In this document: one piece after another, positions 9,191-18,800 of the stretch
How positions within the stretch are numbered: position 1 is the stretch's first letter
Layout: each line of letters starts with the position of its first letter
Notes under the pieces: generated by a model
Told to the model about the DNA's origin: nothing
What the model saw: only the letters and a program-made list of their open reading frames with translations
The model's database searches: none
Program-made: the position numbers and the translations under genes
Assembly (NCBI GenBank): GCA_932294295.1
Contig: OW028573.1
Coordinates: 54,625,829-54,689,828 of the forward strand
Reading direction: 5' to 3'
DNA length: 64,000 nucleotides
Source of the DNA: Alitta virens
Taxonomy: Eukaryota > Annelida > Polychaeta > Phyllodocida > Nereididae

Positions 9191-12100
9191 GCTATGTATG
9201 TTGACTCTATATTGACTATAGTTCAATCTAGTTTGGTGCATCTGTAGGCCTATGCGATATACTTTGCCGTCTTTTCCTGTATACATTGTACATGCATAGA
9301 CCAGTTATACAATCTAGTTTGGTGTCTGGTAATTAGTTGCTATACAGTATACCAACTAGATTAGCTTACTAACTCAGTTTGCATGTTACAAGAATAACAA
9401 CAATGCAATATCTGGATCATTTCCAAGTAAGCTAATTTCCAGCTTGTCAGCATATTTTTCTTTTCTTGCCATATGTGATAATGTTAAGAATAGTCTGTTT
9501 CCGTTATCAGTCTTTCAATCAATCACAGATTAAACCTTTCTAGGTTTCTTTCTTCGCATTTTTCATGTTTCGTTCGTTTAGCTTGTCTTCTCTTTCTCTT
9601 TTTATATCCTAGTAAGTCTTTTTTTTGCCTTTCTTTCTTTGTCCTGCATTTCTTATTTGCTTTTCATGTCTCCTTTTTGACCTTTTATGTCTTTCCTTAT
9701 TTGTAATGTCTATCCGTTTTTGTTTGCTTTAGCATTAATTCCTTAGGCCTAGTGCAAAAATAATGAAGCCTTTGGTATCATATTAAGTCTCGCATAAAAT
9801 ATAGCTATACAACTAACTATACAGTTGTTAATTATATTTATTTATATTAATAATAGATGTTGTGAGTATTCTCTTAATATTTGAGGCAAAGCAATTGACA
9901 ATTTTTTACCATTTTTAGTGTGACATTTTGAAGTTGGCTAAATATCATTGATTAATTTCAATAATTCGTGCTAATGATTTAACATTCAAAACTAACCTTT
10001 TCTTATGTACACTTAATTTAGATGTCTAAACTTAAATAATTTTGTATTCTTTGTTGTGCCTTTTTACTGTTCATCTTACAAAAGAGACTCTCCATACTAA
10101 ACATAAGGAAAAATCCACATTTAATGTGTTGTCGAAGAAATTATGCGAGTAATCTAGCAGATAGATTGTTGAAATTTTGCTAAAAGATAGTTGTGAAAAT
10201 ATCTGTGGCTCAGATTTTAATGTAGCTTTTTCCCTGTGTCACTGGTACAATCAGTGTACAGCTTATTTTGTTCTCGAGCACTCTGCTCCACTCATTACTC
10301 ACATATTTACACATTTATGGATCTATTTTTTTTTTTAAATATTATAGCACTAAGTCACGGTGTTATATGCTCTTCATAGCCAGTGAGAGCCAAACAAAAA
10401 TAGAAAATGGGCTTATGTTAATGTTCTGAAATTCTCTGCCCCAGCCGATAAACTAAACAATCCTATCACAAAATAATCAAATTGAAGGACTGAGCCACCG
10501 GTTTACTTGTGTAGTAAGCCAACTAGAACAAGAATATAATAAATTTGGGACTTCTAGAAGTGGGATATTAAATATTGTTGAATTTTGTTAATTTTTATAA
10601 AATACAGAACGCAGAACAATTTATTCAAAATATCACATATGTACATTCGGGAGTGGCCCTCTAAGGCAGAAATTCTGCCGCTATCGATGGCCACCCTGGT
10701 TAATAAACAAATTAACAAACTTTTAAAAATTCAAACCATGATAGTTTTAAGACTTTTAAGTAATGACATTGCAGATGTCTATAGGTACAGTCACTAATGT
10801 AATGCCAGTGTTAATTAAAATGATGAGTTGGGAGAGGGATGTTGAATCATTGATGATGCTGGTGCACCTTCGCACTGTGGATGCCGAGATATAGGAAACA
10901 CCGAAACTTTGTCCATTTAAATGAAATTCACATGCTGTCAGAGCTTAGCATTTTCTATATTTGAAGGTACAGAGCCTTACAATACAACAGATTCATGAGC
11001 ATGCACTAGGCCCTGTCTTTTTTTTGTCATGATTGCTTGCCACATCTTTTTTATTTGCCTATAGTACTGCAGGACTTAGGTTTTTTCTTTCTTTCTTTCT
11101 TTCTTTCTTTTTTTATTCTCATTCTTTCTTTCCTGCGCACGGCCATTTTAAGACTCAAGGCTTTCTTGTTATTGCCTGCAGTTGAAATAGCAAACAGCCG
11201 TGGGGGTGAAGCTGTGTCATTGAGCAGGCCTTCGGAATGTGGGTCAAGGTCTTTCCCTGGAAGAACAAAGAGCTAGCTACCTAACAAGCTCTGCTACATA
11301 TATCTGATCACTGGCATTATGTTGTAGAAAGAATTGTATGGTGTAGGCCTATTGTGATGCTGTAAGAATTTGTGCATCAGCATCAATGGCAATATGACCC
11401 TGACTTTGGCTTGTACTATAACAGGACTTACATAAGGTTAATTGTCAGGCTGACAGTAGCCTGCCAAATGTCATTTAGAACACTGGGACCCTAGAATAAT
11501 TAATTGACTGCAGCTGAACCTCTCCATTAAGACCATCTTTGAGTGAAAAATACTGGGGTTTTATTATAGATAGTCTTGATATATCTAGGTATTAAGTACA
11601 AATGACAAAACAGTCCAAATATCATTTCTTAATGTGGAGGTCTTGATAGTGAAGTGATTTTATATATAATGAGCTAGTGCACATGTCCTGAGTAAGATGT
11701 TGAGAAAGCTGGTATATCAATTGCTCACAGGTATACGTGCGTAAATCAAGGCAGTGTTTGTGTTATTGATCGAAGTGACGTGGGCTTAGATCTATCCCAC
11801 TGAGTTATAAACTGAAAGCTACTGAAGGATTTGACCGTTTGAACCTTCCGTAACACATACTGCGGTCAGCAGTACACAGCAGCTGGGGACCTAGGTGAAA
11901 AACAATTGAATTAACTGACCATATCTATTGCATATCAATATTCTCAGTGCATAAATATATATCGGACCTATATGAAGTTATGAAGGCCATGTGGAAAAGA
12001 ATTTTTATTTTTGGATCAATAGCTCACTTTAAACAACAAGAAGTGTCTGGCAAGATGTTTCAGGTGTGCCTTTTTCGGAAACTGTCCTTTTTAGCTTAGG

Positions 12101-12517
12101 CCACGCTAAGCTAAATATATAAATACATTTGGCTTACTAAATTGGCCTTATTGGAATTTCGAAGGCGTCTTCCAATTATGGAAACTATTGGAAATGACTT
12201 AATGGTTGAAAGCACCTGTATATGCCTATATGTGTATATTTACAGAACAAGTGGCCCAGCATCTGGAGGGCTATTTTTGGCGGCTCAGCGATGCAATTAA
12301 CCCTGTTATTGATCCGGAGCGCAGGCAAGGATGCTTCTGGAGCTGTTTGTAAACAAGAGGGCGGGCGGACGGTAGGCAGCGCACGTGGCTACCTCAGTGA
12401 CAGCTTCAGTGTGTCCTTCCATCACGTTGACTAGCCAGCCAGATTTAGCCGGATTGCAGCCAAACGGATTACCCATCCCCTTTTAGCATCACCAAGGACC
12501 ATTATCCACTGCAACAA
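9191..12517. other. Intergenic between the bHLH gene and mos
   Basis: About 3.3 kb with no recognised gene. It contains pyrimidine-rich DNA at 9530-9720, a TTTC microsatellite at about 11087-11130 and three TAGGCCTA palindromes (9245, 9744, 11344). Open frames at 10585, 11037 and 12222 (+) show no domain. Confidence 0.55.
12363..12368 (+). promoter_or_regulatory. GC box upstream of mos
   Basis: GGGCGG in a locally GC-rich patch about 235 bp before the mos ATG, a typical Sp1-type site. Function is inferred from position only. Confidence 0.3.
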
Positions 12518-12559
12518 CACGTGACGTCAGAGCGCATTGTTCCAGCCCAAGTGACGTCA
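12518..12559 (+). promoter_or_regulatory. E-box/CRE composite and second CRE upstream of mos
   Basis: Two perfect cAMP-response palindromes TGACGTCA lie at 12522-12529 and 12552-12559, exactly 30 bp apart. The first overlaps an E-box, reading CACGTGACGTCA from 12518. They end 40 bp before the first mos ATG. No TATA box is seen, so they may mark a TATA-less CREB/ATF-type promoter or lie in the 5' leader. Confidence 0.6.
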
Positions 12560-12598
12560 GGTCAGGTGTGCCCGGACCGCCCACCCTCCGTCCCTTAC

Positions 12599-14077
12599 AT
12601 GGCGACCAGGCAGCCTCCTCGTGCTGGCAACAGCTGGACAACAACACATCGTCAGTCCAGTCCATGTGGTCAACAGCTGACAGCGCTAAATGGCAAAACA
12701 ATGACTGTGAAAAACTACACAACGCTGGACAACATGAGGATTACAGTGACAGATATTGTCAAAGAGATTCTCAAGTGCTTTGAAATACCACCTGACACTT
12801 TTTGTCTTTCAGCATGGGGGACGCTACCAAAATGGATAAAATACAAAGTTGCCAAGAAGTTATCTTGGTTTTGCAAGTTTAAGAAGCGGACGAGCGTTTT
12901 GCAAATGGATTGGGATACCAAAACATCAGCTGGTGGGAAACCAAGGACTGTCAGAGTTGCGAAAGTTCCATTCCAGAATGTTACTAACTTCAAAGGGCGA
13001 CGCATCGAACGACGCAACGACGATTGCCCTGACAACGTAACCAGCGTCACCCAGGTCCCTACAGTCCTAGTCGAAGGTTTGAAGGTCAAGGATTACGTTG
13101 CTACCACTGAACCTAAGAGCCCTTTTATTGACTGTTTCCGTGCCCCCGACAGCCTCACCCCCAAGTCTCTCGTTTTACTTCGACATGGCCCGCAAATTAC
13201 ATCACACTCACGACGCAGACGATCGAGCGTGCAATCGCCAGGCTTCGTGGATGTTCGGAGGTACGAGATCATTTCCCTCTTGGGAGCAGGGGGATTCGGG
13301 CGGGTCTACAAAGCTTCGTACAAAGGAAAATTATATGCAGTCAAGAAAATGCACTCGTGCACCAAGAACCAAAAAGCTACTTTAGAAAGCCACCATGCTG
13401 AGATGTTAGCAATGAAATTAAGACACCCTCATGTAGTTCGCACTTTGGCCACCAGTGAGTTCGACCACCCAGGGGGCTCTGTTATCGTCATGGAGTATGT
13501 GGGTGACCGGAATTTGCAACAGGTCATCTTCGACCAAGCATATGACCTTGACCTTGCAAATTGCATCAAATTCGCTGTTCACGTATCGGATGCCCTCGAC
13601 TATGTTCACCGTCACCATATTATTCATTTAGATGTGAAACCCGCTAATATTATCGTATCAGCTGATAGTGTTTGCAAACTGGGTGACTTCGGTTGTTGTC
13701 GTTTTATGGATTCGAATACCCTGAGAGACACTAACAGCCACAGATCTCACTTGACTGGGACCTTTGCTTACAGGGCCCCTGAACTATTAAGAGGGGAACC
13801 CCCCACAAGGAAGGCAGATATATATTCCCTTGGCATCACCATGTGGCAAATGCTGAGCAGGGAGTTGCCTTATTCCGGTGACCCTCATGCCATTATCTTC
13901 GCTGTGGTTGCTTATAACTTAAGACCGACCGTTCCACCAAATTCAGGGGAGTTTCAAATCTCTTACAATCAACTTTACAAAAGCTGTTGGGCTGCTAAAC
14001 CCGCAAATAGACCGACGGCTTTTGAAGTTTGTGAATCATTAAGGAGGCTACGTGGGCGTTTGTGTGAACCAGTTTGA
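12599..14077 (+). CDS. mos: Mos serine/threonine kinase, single exon
   Basis: Mos is the oocyte MAPKKK that phosphorylates MEK and drives ERK activity in meiosis. From the ATG at 12599 the protein has 492 residues. The kinase domain is residues about 222-486: glycine loop GAGGFG (229-234), ATP lysine 249 in AVKK, helix-C Glu 268, catalytic loop HLDVKPANI with Asp 345, DFG 363-365 and RAPE 392-395. HLD instead of HRD, CTKNQ after the lysine, and KADIYSLGITMWQM with VVAYNLRPT are Mos hallmarks. Vertebrate mos is also intronless. The ~220-residue N-terminal part is unusually long. The frame is open back to a GTG at 12521. The ATG at 12599 has a weak -3 base (T), and the in-frame ATG at 12701 has A at -3, so it may be the real start (458 residues). 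Confidence 0.96.
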   Translation: MATRQPPRAGNSWTTTHRQSSPCGQQLTALNGKTMTVKNYTTLDNMRITVTDIVKEILKCFEIPPDTFCLSAWGTLPKWIKYKVAKKLSWFCKFKKRTSVLQMDWDTKTSAGGKPRTVRVAKVPFQNVTNFKGRRIERRNDDCPDNVTSVTQVPTVLVEGLKVKDYVATTEPKSPFIDCFRAPDSLTPKSLVLLRHGPQITSHSRRRRSSVQSPGFVDVRRYEIISLLGAGGFGRVYKASYKGKLYAVKKMHSCTKNQKATLESHHAEMLAMKLRHPHVVRTLATSEFDHPGGSVIVMEYVGDRNLQQVIFDQAYDLDLANCIKFAVHVSDALDYVHRHHIIHLDVKPANIIVSADSVCKLGDFGCCRFMDSNTLRDTNSHRSHLTGTFAYRAPELLRGEPPTRKADIYSLGITMWQMLSRELPYSGDPHAIIFAVVAYNLRPTVPPNSGEFQISYNQLYKSCWAAKPANRPTAFEVCESLRRLRGRLCEPV

Positions 14078-14108
14078 CAGGCTGTGCACTTTTGAACTTG
14101 ATGTTATT

Positions 14109-14114
14109 AATAAA
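14109..14114 (+). terminator. mos poly(A) signal
   Basis: AATAAA 32 nt after the mos stop, implying a very short 3' UTR. No canonical cytoplasmic polyadenylation element (TTTTAT or TTTTAAT) lies between the stop and this signal. Confidence 0.75.
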
Positions 14115-14928
14115 GACTCCCATTTATAGACTGTGTAAAGGTGTTATTAATGTCTCTACAATGGGAATCTGACCGGCTCTGCCAGATGCCTGGATTGTCT
14201 ACTTGAGCCAGCAGCCTACCATGGCCTGGGCATTGATTGTTCCACGATGCTTACTCTCCTTTTTGGCCATGGCCTTGCAGCAATATTCATAAAAATTCGG
14301 AGAGTCAAAAAACCTTGACCAATATTTTAGACTCAAGGACACCAGCAACACTACAACACTAACCAAGAATACTGCAGAGACTGAGAAATGCTTTTGTTTG
14401 GCACAATACGATAGAGTGTCCACTGGTTGCCATGGAAACTATTTTGATGTTGCCATCATTTATACTCACCAAATATATTTTACTATGCCTTTGTACAAAC
14501 TAATGTTGGAGCACTTGAATTATATGGAAACAAATGACAAATACCTCAGATCAGTATTTTAAGATGTTATTCACTTTTTGAGATGTTTGCAATTAAAATC
14601 GTTCAGTTGCACTTGCATGTATTGTGTGGTATCATTCTTTACGTACAACATGTATCAGTGTATAACACTAATGACGTGTTTGCTGCAAGTATATTGTTAT
14701 TCCCAAGGTTGACTCGCATTACCTTTGCTTAAGAGCTCTTAAGATTACAATCAAGAACAAAATTTAATATCAGTAATTTATTATACAGTAAAACCAAGGA
14801 CAGAAAGTGTATCCTTAAGCACTGTGAACGTGTGCAATATACTGGGCTCGAAAGTTTGTGTGGGTTTTTAATTGCCTCAGTGTGGGCCCAGAGTACAAGG
14901 CACATGCAGTTCATGTAACTTCTCATGC
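14115..14928. other. Intergenic downstream of mos
   Basis: No supported gene. A minus-strand open stretch at 14199-14423 contains a hydrophobic segment but has no ATG. Confidence 0.5.
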
Positions 14929-15250
14929 TAATAGATAGATAGATACTTTATTTTCATCAAAATTTAAACATACATGGGTATTAAGACATTTCATTATGAC
15001 ACAAATATTTCGATGAGGGGGATGCACAAGAGTTTCGTGGAAACTATGTTTAATTGTGCATCACCGCAATATTATTATACTAAATAATTAACAAAAGTTA
15101 TATATAATAATAAAAATAATAAAAAAATTATTAAATATAATTTATTACATGTCAATTAAAAAAAGACATTAATGATATAAATGATATAAAGAGAATGATA
15201 TCCAGGTTGATCCAGCGGAGATGTAGCGCATAAAGAAAGCCCAGGTCCAG
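14929..15250 (-). mobile_element. Probable 3' end of a retroelement
   Basis: On the minus strand the segment ends GATGAAAATAAAGTATC followed by ATCT repeats (plus strand 14929-14965), the kind of tail left by CR1/L2-like LINEs and their SINEs. No coding sequence is left, so the family is unknown. The left limit is clear; the right limit is approximate. Confidence 0.4.
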
Positions 15251-15610
15251 ATTCGAAAGTGACGCATGCAATTGAGCTGGTCAACGCTTTACCACTGGAC
15301 CACACAGCTGCTAAAAAAATCACATTTACAACTCTTTGTTGGTCATTAGTATCAGATATAATTTACTCTCTGTTATATTTTTACATCTTATTAGTACTTA
15401 TTCAAACTTTTGAGAACAGCTGTACACTATATTCTGTCCAATAGTTTCTTTTCTGTCATTCTTTTTTCAATATGGAGTATTTCTTCCACTTCAATCCAGT
15501 TTTGTATTTGTTCACATGGGGATATATTTGTTCATCAACATCATTAGAGTAGGCTAGAGACATACCTCAGTGAAAATCAATAAGTTGCCATATGATGTAC
15601 AAAATTACTT

Positions 15611-15634
15611 ATATATATAATATATATATATATA
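15611..15634. repeat. TA microsatellite
   Basis: A short run of TA repeats just downstream of the zinc transporter stop. A minus-strand ATTAAA (plus 15637-15642) lies beside it and could be the transporter poly(A) signal, about 75 nt after the stop. Confidence 0.7.
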
Positions 15635-15716
15635 CATTTAATTACAGGTATGTTATCACAGGATCATGTCATTGAAGTTATACTTGAGCAGCAGCATTGT
15701 GTTTGTCATTCTGGGC

Positions 15717-15848
15717 CTAAAATGTAATCTGTTCTTCAAAGATCGCAATTAACATCATTATCAGAAAGCCAAGTCCAAATCCAAAATTTGCTGCTATGAA
15801 CATGTAGGTTTTGTTGTATGCCCTGAAGAATTCGACCAGTTCTGGGAT
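15717..15848 (-). CDS. ZIP exon 11 (last)
   Basis: 43 codons plus TAG, acceptor TTTCCAG. It encodes [15 protein letters not shown], the last membrane segment and the C-terminal IFEEQITF. Confidence 0.93.
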   Translation of the reverse strand: MPELVEFFRAYNKTYMFIAANFGFGLGFLIMMLIAIFEEQITF

Positions 15849-18800
15849 CTGGAAATAGGAAAATTTATCTATAGTATAATCCAAAATATATATATATTTT
15901 TTTTAAATCTTATTGGTACATATATGTGATGGAGAAGCACAAATTAGATATAAATGACGAATGTTACCAAAAAGTCATACCCAAATTTTCTAACCCATAA
16001 AAACGCCTCTCTGTAAAATTAACTTCAAGTTTCCTATCTTTGCAATAATGATTTTTTTTTGCCAGTTTGTCATCATCATAGCCGCTTGTTATGGTCTCAA
16101 AGAAGCAGCAGAAGTTACAATGGAGTATATAGCTGTCCACTTCCCAGAAGTGTTTTTATCAACTTTTTTGTCCATTGTGGTCTGCTCCATGCCATTTATG
16201 GCATTATATTTACATTCGTACGACTTTCAGTTAACCAATAATTACAGTGGAACCCCGCCAAAGGAAACCTCGATAGAACGACCACTCCATCATATGGGTC
16301 AATGCATCTTATTAGTGCACTAACGAAATTAGAGATCATTGCTGGGTACCAGATGTTCTGATGTGCTATATTAATACAGCATAAAACATAATATCTCACA
16401 ATAACCTGTATACCACACAGAAAAGCCATAGATGTGGTATACTATAAAATTATACAATGGTAAGCCTACATGTGAGACATGAAGATATAATTATGTGGGT
16501 CATTCCATAGAAACGGTGCACCCCCCTGTCCCTCAACGTTGAATGTGATTATAACATGGAAAATTGTTTTAATAATATCAAAGTGGTATGAGGATGAGCA
16601 GACCAATGTTAAGATATAAATACACACAATACATTTTTGCAGGAGTCTGTCATAACTGATATTTTGGCTCTTTTCGCAGTAAAAGGCAGCAAAAAGGGCA
16701 TGTACCACACCGCATTTTATATATCTCTTTACCCTGGTCAGTGAATGTAAGTTTAAAATCATTTGTGATATTTACATAATTATAATCAGGAGAAGTTGAA
16801 GTTTCAACTGGCGAAGAAAATTTGAAATATTTGCAGTTCCAGTATGTGTTAAAATTTGTTCAAAGAATCAATTTCACTCCTGTTACCATGGTATTAAAAT
16901 GAAAAACAAAAATTGTTAGGTTTGTGCACTTTTCAAGAGATGAAAGCACTGATATGGGTGACTTCAAGATGTCCACTTATCTTACACATTTCGAAGAATG
17001 TTTTTCAATATTTAAAGAAAACTGTTTGTATTGGCAGGGGGTGACTTTAATGCACGTCATTCCTGTTACCAAGTTTAAAAGGAAGCTATTTATCGCAGAA
17101 AATAGCTTAAAAGCAATTCTGAAAGTTCTCCATTATCACAAAATGGAATGGACACTTCGGTATTATTACTGCATTTCCCTTTCAGATAATGCATACATAA
17201 CAGGTCACATGACCATAAAATTTAAATATAAAAGATGAAAAATGTTCATTTTTTTGCACTTGAAATGCCAAAAGTGGAATGACGCCCGAAAATGTCAATG
17301 CACAACGAGGCCGAGTTGTACATAACATTTGCTGTTCAGATATCATACTTCCCTGTTTCACGGGAAAAATAGCGCTCCACCTACAATTCATCTAATTGAT
17401 TGATGCCAGTCACGTGGCAGATAGATGGCGGCCTTGGCTTTTAGAAAATGTTTGAATTTATAAAAACTTGTTAAAAAATACAAGTAAGTCAGACCGGGAG
17501 AATTGCCTGCTATCGCTGAATGCATGATTTCTAGCATGACACTACTTTCCGGCTAACGACTGATCCCAGCGCAGCTTTTAAACCAACTGAACATTGTACA
17601 TTAGGATTTGTACAACGGCATACATAATGCTAAATTGCCCTGGTGAGTGGTGCAGATGTCTATACCACATGGTTTACCTTACAAGGAAAATGTATACCAC
17701 ATACTTCTGTATGTATGGCAGGCTATAATGTTACAAACAATTGTCGGAATCAAAATCTGACCACCATTCAACAGATAAAACTGTCAGCTCTCTATGAATT
17801 GTTGACCAAAATTAACGATTCTAGTGGGAAAAAAGTAATGAAAAGTCAGTTGTCTGTTCAGTCCATAGATAAAACTTGCAACCTTCATAATCTGCTGGAA
17901 GGTGTAGAGTGAACAAGCTATATTTTATCTATGTTGCTATAGGGCAACATCGTAACAGCGTCGTCGCTTCATTAAAACAGTTAAGACAAGAATGAATAAT
18001 TAAATATTTTTTTCCCTCGACTACCATAAACACAATTCTGACAAGAAATATTAAATGATGCGAAATATCATGCGTAAAATGCTTTATTAATGACTGGGAA
18101 AGTTTTGAGGTGATGACGTTGTCTCGTAGTTTTGCTCTGATCATGGTAATGATTAATATTCATGACTTTTTTTTATACCACATGAGAAATCATTGAACAA
18201 GAGCGACAAGGACTCAGCTACACAGTGAAAGTTGTGTGTTATAAATAAGACCCAAGTGGGGAATATACAAATTTACCACATATCCGTTGGGTCTTATTAT
18301 AAAACCGTGCATGCCCTTTTTAGTTCATTCACAAGAGACTTACTTATATCAATAAACTAGACTCACGATATTAGCCAGGGAGATGTAAAGAAACATGCCA
18401 GCAGCCAAGGCCAAGATCCAAGCATCAGCATCCAGTGCAGTTGACACGGGGATGCCTATGTAGAGACCAATGAAAGCACAGAAGGCTGAGCAAAGATTAA
18501 CCGCCAGTGCCTTAAGGGGTGACCACCCAGCTGAGAGAACTGCGGCCATGTCACCTGGAAGAGAATAAGGTCAATACCTGTTACATAAGGACAATAATAC
18601 AATTCATATAACCCAGTTCTTACGATACATTTGCATTTAGTTTAATAAAATACGGTTGACTCTAGACAGCTATAGCAACCTATTCCTGGTTGTAGCTATA
18701 ACTGACTGAAGGCAGCCGCTTTTGTCTACTCCTAAATTTGTAGCTTTATAGTTGGCTTACACCTACCACAACTGGAAAAATATATACCTTGATAAATGTA

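Noticed and set aside
12521..12598. mos starting 78 bp earlier
   Set aside because: The codon at 12521 is GTG, not ATG, and it lies within the E-box/CRE site.
14199..14423. Minus-strand small membrane protein downstream of mos
   Set aside because: A hydrophobic stretch is present, but the frame has no ATG, a stop lies just upstream, and the possible acceptors are weak. It may be a last exon, but nothing supports that.
16924..17238. 104-codon open frame on the + strand
   Set aside because: It lies inside the inverted-repeat element in a ZIP intron and has no domain that I recognise.
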